64,000 nt of DNA from JAAXPZ01 sp965215705. Its GTDB lineage: Bacteria; Campylobacterota; Campylobacteria; Campylobacterales; Sulfurovaceae. The position numbers and the translations under genes were made by a program. Shown piece by piece: positions 16,420-24,447 of the stretch (position 1 is its first letter; every line of letters begins with the position of its first letter). The notes beneath the pieces were generated by a model. The model was given only the letters and a program-made list of their open reading frames with translations. It searched no databases and had not been told where the DNA came from. The stretch spans positions 392,415-456,414 of the forward strand of contig CBDCEE010000008.1 of NCBI GenBank assembly GCA_965215705.1. The letters are read 5' to 3'.

Positions 16420-17012
16420 AAAAAATATTTGAGATCACCGACCCCTCTATGATCCATGCCATACTAGACCAAGCCGAGTATGGGACACTGGCAGTGAGCG
16501 ATGGGGTGACCCCCTACGCTGCACCAGTCAACTTCGTCCGTATTGGTGAGGATATCTATTTCCATGGAGCGATGAGCAACCGCAAGATGAAAGCCCTGCG
16601 AGACAATCCACAGGTCTCTTTCTCTGTCGTAGAGAGTTATGCGATCATCGCCTCCTTTTTCAGCTCCACGGAGGGATCTGCCTGCCCCGCGACACACTTT
16701 TTCAAGTCAGTCAGTATCAATGGCAGGGCCAGTCTCGTAGAGAGCCGTGAAGAGAAGGCTGCTATGTTCGCGGCACTCATGGAGAAGCTTCAGCAAGAAG
16801 GCGGGTACAAGCCTTTTACCGATGAGGGGTATGACAAAGTCCTCAAAGTCACTGCCGTGGTCAAGATCACGCCTGAGAGCACCCGAGCCAAGTTCAAGTT
16901 TGGACAGCATCTGGATGAGCAACGTTTTGCGATGATCGTGGAGCATCTAGAGCAGCGAGGTACAGAGAAGGATCTGGAGACCGTGGCACTCATGCGTGAA
17001 ATGAGGAATTAA
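16416..17012 (+). CDS. Pyridoxamine 5'-phosphate oxidase-like flavoprotein (NimA type)
   Basis: A 198-aa split-barrel FMN-binding protein. The segment YGTLAVSDGVTPYAAPVNFVRIGEDIYFHGAMSNRKMKALRDNPQVSFSVVE and the SVSINGRASLVES strand are typical of NimA-like nitroimidazole reductases and related flavoproteins. It is co-translated with the HxlR regulator by an ATGA overlap, which places it in the same redox/electrophile stress response as the divergent nitroreductase. Confidence 0.85.
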   Translation: MKKIFEITDPSMIHAILDQAEYGTLAVSDGVTPYAAPVNFVRIGEDIYFHGAMSNRKMKALRDNPQVSFSVVESYAIIASFFSSTEGSACPATHFFKSVSINGRASLVESREEKAAMFAALMEKLQQEGGYKPFTDEGYDKVLKVTAVVKITPESTRAKFKFGQHLDEQRFAMIVEHLEQRGTEKDLETVALMREMRN

Positions 17013-17026
17013 TAGGACAATAGAAT

Positions 17027-17086
17027 GCTTATATGTAAATCAGACTTTACATATAAGCAAAGATATGTAAATTTGAATTAACATAT
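17027..17086. repeat. Nested palindromes with a repeated TTACATAT-like box
   Basis: GCTTATATGTAAA (17027-17039) and TTTACATATAAGC (17046-17058) form a perfect 13-bp inverted repeat with a 6-base spacer. A second, imperfect pair (ATATGTAAAT at about 17063-17072 and ATTAACATAT at about 17077-17086) follows at once. There is no U-run, so it is not an ordinary terminator. It lies just upstream of the membrane-protein gene at 17137 and looks like a double operator. Confidence 0.5.
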
Positions 17087-17136
17087 AAAACGAAAAAAGG
17101 AGATATTCCTTTTTTTTGTTAGGATTTTATACTAAA

Positions 17137-17580
17137 ATGAAAACAACTTTAAAATTATTGGCGATGATAGTCTGGTACATAGGATTTGTAGCACTGGCTC
17201 TCAAGTCCTATGCACTCTTTAGCGAAGCGTACACGATCGATAGCAACCTATACAAGCTTACGGGCATACTACTGCTAGGGCTCCTCCTCTCCCTGCTCAA
17301 GACCAAGTATATCTTTGCCAAAGCCTGTCGAACAAATCTGTCCCGTATCGAAGCACTAGAGCACCCCAAGATCTGGCAGTTTTATCGGATAGGATTCTTC
17401 CTGTTTCTGGCAATCGTCATCTCACTAGGCGCATGGCTCTCTCGTATGGCAGCGGGGGAGTATACCTTTCTCGTCTCTGTAGGTGTGGTGGATATGGCAT
17501 TGGCGTTGGCACTGTTCTTTTCGGGGTTTGTGTTTTTCGAGGAGAGGTTGGCAAATACTTTCGTAGAACCTATAAAGTAG
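17137..17580 (+). CDS. Hypothetical membrane protein, 147 aa
   Basis: Four hydrophobic segments, the first beginning LLAMIVWYIGFVALALKSYALF and the last beginning VVDMALALALFFSGF, separated by a basic loop (KTKYIFAKACRTNLSR). No family was recognised. I start at ATG 17137 rather than the TTG at 17116 because the latter adds residues unlike a membrane N-terminus. A hairpin terminator lies directly downstream, and a palindrome pair upstream may be its operator. Confidence 0.6.
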   Translation: MKTTLKLLAMIVWYIGFVALALKSYALFSEAYTIDSNLYKLTGILLLGLLLSLLKTKYIFAKACRTNLSRIEALEHPKIWQFYRIGFFLFLAIVISLGAWLSRMAAGEYTFLVSVGVVDMALALALFFSGFVFFEERLANTFVEPIK

Positions 17581-17582
17581 GT

Positions 17583-17609
17583 AATAAAACCTATTTTGTA
17601 GGTTTTATT
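17583..17609. terminator. Hairpin terminator, probably bidirectional
   Basis: AATAAAACCTA (17583-17593) and TAGGTTTTATT (17599-17609) form an 11-bp perfect stem with a 5-base loop; the A-rich and T-rich arms supply U-tracts in both directions. Confidence 0.7.
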
Positions 17610-17640
17610 GGCGTATCTATCTTGCGATGATGTTCAAAGT

Positions 17641-17978
17641 GTAGAATTGGATGAGAGAGTGGTTATTTCCAAAATGGAAACAACTGCCAAGGGAAAATTC
17701 TAAAAAGAAGCAACTATCGCAAAAATTGCAATGGTTCAAAATAGGCAGCAGTTATCAGTACTTTTTGGTAGGGATGTGAAAGCCATCGGTAAGCATTTAG
17801 CTAATGTTTTTAAAGAGAAAGAATTGGATAAAGTATCAGTTGTCGCAAAATTTGCGACAACTGCCGAGAGAGAGTTGTAAAAAGGTGCAACTGTCTGGAA
17901 ATTCCGGATAGTTCAAAATGAAGATGGCACAGAGATGATAAAAGCAATAAGCAACAAATATATATTGCAAATTGTATG
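17641..17978 (+). pseudogene. Decayed fragments of RhuM-family genes with palindromic motifs
   Basis: No intact gene. Short frames give RhuM-like pieces: VVISKMETTAKGK from about 17659; then from 17710 an open stretch to the stop at 17880 with VQNRQQLSVLFGRDVKAIGKHL (a Bro-N/RhuM-type helix-turn-helix) and VSVVAKFATTAERE; then ATVWKFRIVQNEDG from about 17887. Each copy of the SKxxTTA / ATxxKxxxVQ motif is encoded by a 23-27-bp palindrome; the best is 17837-17863 with 13-bp arms. The intact RhuM gene that follows has the same motif at 18242-18266. Confidence 0.6.
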
Positions 17979-18068
17979 GAGATGCTAAAAACATGACAAT
18001 TTGACAGATTTTCACCATTTACATATTTTTTTGACTACAATATCCATAGTGAACTCATAGGAGATGAG

Positions 18069-18911
18069 ATGGATGATATTGTGATCTATAAGGATGGCTC
18101 TGTTTTACTAGAGACGACAGTGGATGAAGAGACAGTTTGGTTGAGTCAAAAACAGATGAGCAAGCTATTTAATGTGGATAGCGATACTATTTCATATCAT
18201 TTAAAAAATATATACGAGACAGAGGAATTGGAGAAGAATGCAACTACCGAGGAAATTTCGGTAGTTCAAAAAGAGGGTAAAAGAGATGTAAAAAGATGTA
18301 TTGAACACTATAGTTTAGATGCAATTATATCAGTTGGTTATAGAGTTAACAGCAAACGAGCCACCCAGTTCAGACAATGGGCAACTCGTGTGTTACGACA
18401 ACATCTCCTCAGAGGCTATACGCTTGACCAGAGGCGTTTGGATGTGATCGAAGAGAAACAGCTTATCACTGACAAAAAGCTTGATAGGGTCATGCAGGTG
18501 ATAGAGGATGATTCGCTCCGACCCCAGCAGGATATCTTTTATGATGGAGAGGTGTTTGATGCGTATGTGTTTGTCAGTGATCTTATCAGGGGTGCCAAGT
18601 ATTCGATTAGGTTGATAGATAACTATATAGATGAGAGTGTGCTCATCCATTTTAGTAAGAATCAGGATATCCAAGTTACGGTCTATACCAAACATATCAC
18701 CAAGCAACTCAAGCTCGATCTCAAAAAATACAATGCCCAATACCGTCCTATAGAGCTCAAAAGATTAGATCTCTCGCATGATAGATTTTTGATACTGGAT
18801 GATACGGAGGTGTATCATATCGGAGCTAGTCTCAAGGATCTGGGCAAGAAATGGTTTGCATTTTCCAAGATGGATAGTGAGAGTTTGGGGATATTGGAGA
18901 GGTTGGAGTGA
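18069..18911 (+). CDS. RhuM-family protein with PLD-like C-terminal domain
   Basis: A 280-aa protein. The N-terminal half matches the RhuM (virulence-associated) family: TVDEETVWLSQKQMSKLFNVDSDTISYHLKNIYET, the variable ATTEEISVVQKEGKR motif, then YSLDAIISVGYRVNSKRATQFRQWATRVLRQHLLRGYTLD. The C-terminal half (from about residue 160) includes ISVLIHFSKNQD-like and SHDRFLILDDTEVYHIGASLKDLGKKWFAFSKM segments, resembling a single-HxD phospholipase-D-like fold often fused to RhuM. Function unknown; members occur on islands and phages. It overlaps the transposase gene by ATGA. Confidence 0.75.
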   Translation: MDDIVIYKDGSVLLETTVDEETVWLSQKQMSKLFNVDSDTISYHLKNIYETEELEKNATTEEISVVQKEGKRDVKRCIEHYSLDAIISVGYRVNSKRATQFRQWATRVLRQHLLRGYTLDQRRLDVIEEKQLITDKKLDRVMQVIEDDSLRPQQDIFYDGEVFDAYVFVSDLIRGAKYSIRLIDNYIDESVLIHFSKNQDIQVTVYTKHITKQLKLDLKKYNAQYRPIELKRLDLSHDRFLILDDTEVYHIGASLKDLGKKWFAFSKMDSESLGILERLE

Positions 18912-19501
18912 GTGCTATCTATCATCGCCGTTCAATCCGCCTGCCAGGATATGATTATGCACAAGCGGGATATTATTTCATCACCATTACCGCACATAAA
19001 CGGTTGCATCTGTTTGGTGAGATTGTAGATGGCAAGATGATGACCAATGGTGCAGGGAGGATGATCGAGAGATTATGGCATGAGATCGCAAATGATTTTC
19101 CCCATGTTGCATTGCACGAATCTGTGATCATGCCCAACCACATACATGGAATTATTCAAATCCAATCTTCCGTAGGGGCGGATTCCATATCCGCCCTTGA
19201 TGTTATGCCCACCGAGATATCCACAATCAACCAAGAATCCATAATCATCACGGAACCCAAAAGGGCGGAAATAGATTCCGCCCCTACGTTGTCCAACATG
19301 ATACAATCATTCAAACGACATACGACATTGCGATACATCCAAATGGTCAAAGATGGTATCCTCCCACCCTTTGACAAACGTATCTGGCAACGTAATTTCT
19401 ATGAACACATCATTCGTGATGATGCCGATCATATACGGATCAGCGAATATATCGCCAACAATCCATTGACATGGGAAGAGGATAGATTTGCGAAGATATA
19501 A
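18908..19501 (+). CDS. REP-associated tyrosine transposase (RAYT, IS200/Y1 type)
   Basis: A 197-aa HUH single-strand transposase. The metal-binding HUH motif is in VIMPNHIHGIIQI, the catalytic tyrosine in RNFYEHIIRDDADHIRISEYIANNP, and the N-terminal YFITITAHKR strand is typical. RAYTs are domesticated, chromosomally fixed relatives of IS200 that act on REP hairpins. Two such hairpins lie inside the gene (19171-19196, 19263-19288) and one just downstream (19517-19542), all with a CGTAGGG foot. Confidence 0.88.
   Translation: MSAIYHRRSIRLPGYDYAQAGYYFITITAHKRLHLFGEIVDGKMMTNGAGRMIERLWHEIANDFPHVALHESVIMPNHIHGIIQIQSSVGADSISALDVMPTEISTINQESIIITEPKRAEIDSAPTLSNMIQSFKRHTTLRYIQMVKDGILPPFDKRIWQRNFYEHIIRDDADHIRISEYIANNPLTWEEDRFAKI
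19171..19288. repeat. Inverted pair of REP hairpins inside the RAYT gene
   Basis: REP 1 at 19171-19196 reads CGTAGGGGCGGATTCC followed by the complementary GGAT...CCGCCC arm. REP 2 at 19263-19288 is the same unit in opposite orientation, with GGGCGGAA...TTCCGCCCCTACG. Both are translated in frame (SVGADSISAL and KRAEIDSAPT) and fill the usually variable loop between the HUH and tyrosine motifs. Confidence 0.75.
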
Positions 19502-19516
19502 AAGCAGAGGACATCC

Positions 19517-19542
19517 CGTAGGGGCAGATTCCATATCTGCCC
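19517..19542. repeat. REP hairpin downstream of the RAYT gene
   Basis: CGTAGGGGCAGATTCC followed by ATATCTGCCC; same foot and layout as the hairpins in the gene, with compensating changes (CGGAT to CAGAT, ATCCG to ATCTG) that keep the stem. Confidence 0.75.
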
Positions 19543-19748
19543 ATGTTGTCATCCCGATACCTTCTGAGAATGTTTAAAATTGTTTGTGAATAGATAATAT
19601 TTTGGCTAAAATGTAGGGAATGACTGTAGAATAGTTCATATATTGGCTACTTTGGGGTCGACTTTCTTTGCTATTTGTTGTGAAGAGGCGGAGAGGTTTG
19701 GTAGTATGAATAGTAATTATTCTTTATAATCTAAAAAAGGAAATAAAA

Positions 19749-22268
19749 ATGGCATTTGACTTTGCATCTGGTTTAACGAGCATAGAGGAAGAAATTATTA
19801 TTGACCCTGAAGAGATCTTTAGAAGACAAGCAAGTGGGAAAAATCTTTGGCTGGGGCAAGGTGATATACTAAGAGATTGGCATCAAAATAGGGATAAAAA
19901 TGATGTATTGGTTGCAATGGATACAGGTATGGGAAAAACTATAGTAGGTTTATTGATAGCCTATTCTTTAATGAATGAAAAAAAGAAAAAAGTTATTTAT
20001 CTCTGTGCCTCAAAACAATTAGTCAAGCAAACAGTTGATGAGGCTAATGATTTAGGGATTCAAACAGCATCATATTTATCAAGAACTTATACAAATGAAA
20101 TTAAGTTTCATGAGTGCAAAGTACCATTAATCACAACTTATCAAGCTCTATTCAATGGTAAATCAATATTTCGTTATGAAGATATAGGAGGGATAGTATT
20201 TGATGATTCCCATGTATCTGGTAGTGTTTTAAAAGATAGCTTTACTCTTTCTATTCCCAAAGAGAATGCTTTATATATGAATGTAGCTAATCTATTTAAA
20301 AGTTATTTTGAGACTCAAAAGCAAGATGTTAGATATAAACAAATACTTGAAAATAATACAGATGAAGTTTTTATTTTGCCTCCATTTGAAGTTAAAAATC
20401 ACCTAGCAGTAATTAAACAATTATTACTTGATGCTAATGTAGATACAGATATAAATTTTTTATTTGCTTGGGAATATTTAAAAGATAATCTTGATATGTG
20501 TCTATTCTTAATAAATGCAAAGCGTATAGAGATTGTACCTCCTGTTCTCCCTTCAAAAACTTTGCCTTATTTTCAAGATAATGTTTCAAGAGTATATTTG
20601 TCTGCTACACATGTTGGTATGGATTATTTCCCAAGATATTATGGGAATAAAATAAAACATTTTATTTCATTCCCTTCTGGCAAAAGTAAATCAAAAAAGT
20701 TTATTATATCTCCCTATAAAACAAATATAGGGATAGAAGATATTAATGAGTTACGAGAGTTAGTTTATAGCTCTTTATCTCGATATCGCGCTTTAATAAT
20801 TACACCGTCCTTTCAAAAAGGGCATAAGTGGAAAATTTTAGATCCAGAAAATATTATAGAGGCAACATCAGTAAATATTATTGACAGTATTAGAGAGTTT
20901 AAAGAATCTACTAGTAAAAAACTACTTTTAGCAAATCGATATGATGGTATTGATTTTCCTGGAGAAAGTTGTAGAGTATTAGTATTTGATGGTTTGCCAA
21001 GTGAAGGGGAATTGTTAAATAGCTATTTCTCAACTCAATTAAAAGCCAATAATTATATACGAAGTGAGATGAATGCAAAAATTTTACAGGGGATAGGTAG
21101 AATATTTAGAGGAACAGATGATTATGGTATTGTTATCCTCTTGGGGAAGAGTGAAGTTAAATGGATTAGCACCCCTAAAAATAAAATAGATTTTCCACAC
21201 TTAATGCAAGTTCAATTAGCAGTAGGCAATAAATTAAATGAGATGGTAAGGAAGGACAACTTTTCTGATTTAATCAGTCAAATTTTAACAAAAAATACAA
21301 GCTTAATGGGAGCATATGACCGTTTTATTGATGAGGAAACTAAGAAAATAGAGATGGGAGAAGATGGTTTGGAGGACGAAAAGAAACTAATGGAAAAAGT
21401 TTCTTTAATTGAATCTCATATATATAGTAGTTTGTGGTCTCGTAATTATAATGATATAGATCAATTATGTGAGGACTTAGTTATCCATTCTAAAGACTTA
21501 GATAGTACAACAAATGCTTGGCATTACTTTATTGCTGCAATGGTTTTATCTATTACTGGAGATATAGAAAAAAGTCATTATTTCTATTCTAAAGCGTACA
21601 GTTTAAAAAATGTATTACCCAAACTTCAATTAGATACCCAAAGAGAATTTGTTATATCAGAAACACCTTTAATAAATTCCATTATAGATAATATAGAAAA
21701 TTTTGATAGAGAGAGTAGAATAAAGGATTTAAGGGAAAGCCTTGAATATATAAATGAAGAAAAGTATTTTGATCAAGATAGGAAGCATGAGATAGGAATT
21801 GAATTTTTGGGAAAATATCTTGGTTTTGAAACAGAAAGACCTGATAATGAATATAAAACAGGCCCCGATGTCTTGTGGATATTGCCAAATAATCAATATG
21901 TTATTTTAGAGTTAAAAACAAATAAAACAACAGGAACATATTCTAAGAAAGAGATAGCCCAATCTTTAGATCATGTTGAATGGGTTAAGCAAAACAAAGG
22001 TGTAAAAAATGATAGTGATTTATGTAAAATAATAATTGGACCCCATAATCAAGTAAATAATGATGCAAATCCTTCTCATGATATATGGGTTGTTGCATTA
22101 GAAAATTTTTATCAATATGCAAATCGACTCATTCAAGGATCAGAGTCATGTTATAGTTCTACATTTGTAACAACAGAACAAATTGAAGAGTTTGTTTTTG
22201 AGCAAGGGTTGGATTGGGATAGTGCCTTTGGGCGTATGAATAAAGTTTTAGCAGTTGGCTTGAAGTAA
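19749..22268 (+). CDS. SF2 helicase fused to a PD-(D/E)XK nuclease, candidate single-gene defence protein
   Basis: An 839-aa protein. Helicase motifs in order: Walker A MDTGMGKT (~residues 57-64), motif Ia YLCASKQLVKQT, motif II FDDSH (~151-155, a DDSH variant of DEAH), motif III YLSATHVG, and motif VI QGIGRIFRG. The C-terminal part carries a PD-(D/E)XK-like centre: GPDVLWILPNNQYVILELKTNK (about residues 703-723), Asp then E-x-K, followed by a Gln-containing helix (KKEIAQSLDHVEW). The gene is strikingly AT-rich compared with its neighbours and sits beside RhuM and RAYT, so it is horizontally acquired. The layout suits a stand-alone anti-phage helicase-nuclease. Exact family not identified. 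Confidence 0.8.
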   Translation: MAFDFASGLTSIEEEIIIDPEEIFRRQASGKNLWLGQGDILRDWHQNRDKNDVLVAMDTGMGKTIVGLLIAYSLMNEKKKKVIYLCASKQLVKQTVDEANDLGIQTASYLSRTYTNEIKFHECKVPLITTYQALFNGKSIFRYEDIGGIVFDDSHVSGSVLKDSFTLSIPKENALYMNVANLFKSYFETQKQDVRYKQILENNTDEVFILPPFEVKNHLAVIKQLLLDANVDTDINFLFAWEYLKDNLDMCLFLINAKRIEIVPPVLPSKTLPYFQDNVSRVYLSATHVGMDYFPRYYGNKIKHFISFPSGKSKSKKFIISPYKTNIGIEDINELRELVYSSLSRYRALIITPSFQKGHKWKILDPENIIEATSVNIIDSIREFKESTSKKLLLANRYDGIDFPGESCRVLVFDGLPSEGELLNSYFSTQLKANNYIRSEMNAKILQGIGRIFRGTDDYGIVILLGKSEVKWISTPKNKIDFPHLMQVQLAVGNKLNEMVRKDNFSDLISQILTKNTSLMGAYDRFIDEETKKIEMGEDGLEDEKKLMEKVSLIESHIYSSLWSRNYNDIDQLCEDLVIHSKDLDSTTNAWHYFIAAMVLSITGDIEKSHYFYSKAYSLKNVLPKLQLDTQREFVISETPLINSIIDNIENFDRESRIKDLRESLEYINEEKYFDQDRKHEIGIEFLGKYLGFETERPDNEYKTGPDVLWILPNNQYVILELKTNKTTGTYSKKEIAQSLDHVEWVKQNKGVKNDSDLCKIIIGPHNQVNNDANPSHDIWVVALENFYQYANRLIQGSESCYSSTFVTTEQIEEFVFEQGLDWDSAFGRMNKVLAVGLK

Positions 22269-22273
22269 TTTAA

Positions 22274-22381
22274 ATGAGGCATCTAACTATTTCTTTAAAC
22301 TTAGAAAATGAAAGAACTCTAATCACTAAAAATGGAAGAGCCTATAATAACCTTAAACAAGCAGAGGAAAATAAAGTATGA
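22274..22381 (+). CDS. Possible 35-aa ORF between helicase-nuclease and epimerase genes
   Basis: ATG 22274, five bases after the helicase stop, opens 35 AT-rich codons (starting MRHLTISLNLENERTL) ending at a TGA that overlaps the next ATG as ATGA. Tight coupling on both sides and base composition like the helicase suggest that it belongs to the transferred segment. There is no strong ribosome site and no recognisable family. Confidence 0.3.
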   Translation: MRHLTISLNLENERTLITKNGRAYNNLKQAEENKV

Positions 22382-23034
22382 TCTCCATCCTAGGCTGCGG
22401 CTGGACAGGCAAAGCCCTACAAGTCCATCTGGAAGCACAGGGACACACTGTGCAGTGTCTCTCCAGAGATATAAAAGAGAATAAAGTGCAGGGCGGGTAT
22501 GAGTGTGATGTGTTGGTGATCGCTATTCCTCCCAGAGGGGAGTATCTGGCGGTACTGGAGGAGACGCTGGGATTGCTAGAGATAGGGATGCAGGTGGTGC
22601 TGCTGAGCTCTGTCTCTTACTATGATGGCAAGGCGTTGGTGGTTGAGGGGGAGGATCTGGTGTGTAGGCTCTGGTCGGATGTGGTGGTACTGCGGTTGGG
22701 TGGTCTGATGGGGGTGGATCGGATCGCTGGGAAGTATACTGCGGGGAAGACGCTGCCTCATGACAGTATGAGCAACTATGTGCATCGTGAGGATGTGGTC
22801 GGGGTGATCGCTGCGGTGATCGTGCAGGAGGTTAGGGCTGCGGTGCTGGATGTGGTGGCTCCTGTGCAGCATCCCAAGAGTGAGATCTTTGCTGCCAATG
22901 CTGAGCGATTTGGGTTTTGGCAGACGGTGTTTGACTCTTTGGAATGTAGAGGGAAAGTGATCTCAAGCAAGAGACTGGAAGAGCGGCTGGGCTATACGTT
23001 TCGATATCCTGATGTGAATGATTTTTGGGGATAG
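22378..23034 (+). CDS. NAD(P)-dependent epimerase/dehydratase-like protein
   Basis: A 218-aa Rossmann protein. The N-terminal dinucleotide loop is ILGCGWTGKAL (GxGxxG variant), followed by the CDVLVIAIPPRGEYLAVLEE segment, VVLLSSVSYYDG with the SSxxxY pattern, and VLRLGGLMGVDRIAGKY. This matches the YeeZ-type extended short-chain dehydrogenases. Substrate unknown. Base composition returns to that of the core genome here, marking the right edge of the accessory patch. Confidence 0.75.
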   Translation: MISILGCGWTGKALQVHLEAQGHTVQCLSRDIKENKVQGGYECDVLVIAIPPRGEYLAVLEETLGLLEIGMQVVLLSSVSYYDGKALVVEGEDLVCRLWSDVVVLRLGGLMGVDRIAGKYTAGKTLPHDSMSNYVHREDVVGVIAAVIVQEVRAAVLDVVAPVQHPKSEIFAANAERFGFWQTVFDSLECRGKVISSKRLEERLGYTFRYPDVNDFWG

Positions 23035-23095
23035 CCCGTTCTTTACGCAGTTTTGGATAAAATGCGGACAATAAATTTGGGGATAGAGATAAACA

Positions 23096-23728
23096 ATGGT
23101 AAAAAAGTTCCACCTAGAGAGAATGGTTGAGGAGATCAACAAAGCATTTCCACTGGAGACATATGTCAAAGAAGCATTTTTGGGTGTGGATAGAGAGCAG
23201 TTTGTCACCAGTGGGTTTAAGCATCTGGCGTATAAGCTCGATGCCCTTCCTATGCAGGCAGAGCAGTGGATATCCTCCCCTCTCACCGTAGCCAAGATGA
23301 CACAGCACCTCGAGCTCAAAGGCGTAGACAGTGTGCTGGAGATCGGATGTGGCAGTGGGTATCAGGCAGCGATCCTCTCTCGTATCGTGCGAAGGGTCTT
23401 TACGATCGAACGCATCGAACCCCTGTTGAGAGAAGCAAAAGAGCGTTTCAGGGTCTTGGATCTGAACAATATCTTCACCCGTTATGATGATGGACAGAGA
23501 GGCTGGAAAGAGTATGCCCCCTATGAGCGGATCATTTTCTCCGCCACCGCAGATAAAGTACCTGAGATACTCTTTGAGCAGCTGGCAGAGGGTGGGATAC
23601 TGATCGCACCTATCAACCAGGATGGACTACAGATCATCACCCGCTACTACAAACGCCACGGCAGGATCACCTCTGAGACGATCGAACCCTGCCTTTTCGT
23701 ACCGGTACTGGACGGTACCAAGAAGTAA
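23096..23728 (+). CDS. pcm: Protein-L-isoaspartate O-methyltransferase
   Basis: A 210-aa repair enzyme that methylates isoaspartyl residues in damaged proteins. Diagnostic segments are VDREQFV, the QWISSPLTVAKMTQHLEL substrate region, SVLEIGCGSGYQAAILSRIV (SAM loop), VFTIERIEPLLREAKERF and IIFSATADKVPEILFEQLAEGGILIAPI. Length is as expected. Start chosen at ATG 23096. Confidence 0.92.
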   Translation: MVKKFHLERMVEEINKAFPLETYVKEAFLGVDREQFVTSGFKHLAYKLDALPMQAEQWISSPLTVAKMTQHLELKGVDSVLEIGCGSGYQAAILSRIVRRVFTIERIEPLLREAKERFRVLDLNNIFTRYDDGQRGWKEYAPYERIIFSATADKVPEILFEQLAEGGILIAPINQDGLQIITRYYKRHGRITSETIEPCLFVPVLDGTKK

Positions 23729-23792
23729 TTAAGTTTTATCAACATTATGCTATGATTGACACACTTGTAAACCAACTATAGGGAAATAGCGT

Positions 23793-24443
23793 ATGGGAAA
23801 TCTAATCAAACCGGCTGACTATGCAGCCAAAATGGGCATCTCCAGACAAGCCGTCTATGCCAAGATCAAAAAAGGCATCCTCACCTCTCGCAATATCGGA
23901 GGGAAGATATTTATCGTACTTGACAACAAAGCTGCAAAAAGTGACAACACAACAGCAGCTTCCAGTACCTCAGGCAGCAGAGCGAAGCAGAATCGCTCTG
24001 TACATGGTGGGGAGAACCAAGAGAAACTCCTCGCAGCCAAAGATGAGACCATCTCTATCCTCAGAGAGACCATCACGGATCTCAAAGATACCAACAAGAT
24101 GATCACCTCGACACTCAGAGGAGAAGTAGACCTCCTCAAAGAAGCATTTAGTGAGATGAAGACGCTCTACAGCCTCCAACTGGAGCACAAGAAGCAGACG
24201 CAAGAGGATACACACGCTATAGAGGTTGACAGTGTTGACAACGTAGCAGAAGAGCAGGAGGAGTGGATGGAGCTCAGTGACTTCTATGCACTGCACAATA
24301 TCACCAAAGCAAAAAAGCAGAAGAGGATCAAAAAACAGCTCAAGAAACGACTCAAAAAGGGTGACCCTCGTGTGGACAGATTCAATGGGGAGATGCTCTT
24401 TCTCGCTACGGCGGATTTTGAAGATATCTTGACAAAGGCATAA
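23793..24443 (+). CDS. Coiled-coil DNA-binding protein, DUF3972-like
   Basis: A 216-aa protein. The N-terminus is an excisionase/MerR-like helix-turn-helix (IKPADYAAKMGISRQAVYAKIKKGILTSRNIGGKIFIV). Residues ~75-130 form a coiled coil (LLAAKDETISILRETITDLKDTNKMI), and a basic stretch KKQKRIKKQLKKRLKKGDPR precedes a C-terminal winged segment. This arrangement recalls the DUF3972 proteins of Campylobacterota. It may be a nucleoid- or division-associated DNA-binding protein; role unproven. Confidence 0.65.
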   Translation: MGNLIKPADYAAKMGISRQAVYAKIKKGILTSRNIGGKIFIVLDNKAAKSDNTTAASSTSGSRAKQNRSVHGGENQEKLLAAKDETISILRETITDLKDTNKMITSTLRGEVDLLKEAFSEMKTLYSLQLEHKKQTQEDTHAIEVDSVDNVAEEQEEWMELSDFYALHNITKAKKQKRIKKQLKKRLKKGDPRVDRFNGEMLFLATADFEDILTKA

Positions 24444-24447
24444 GGAT

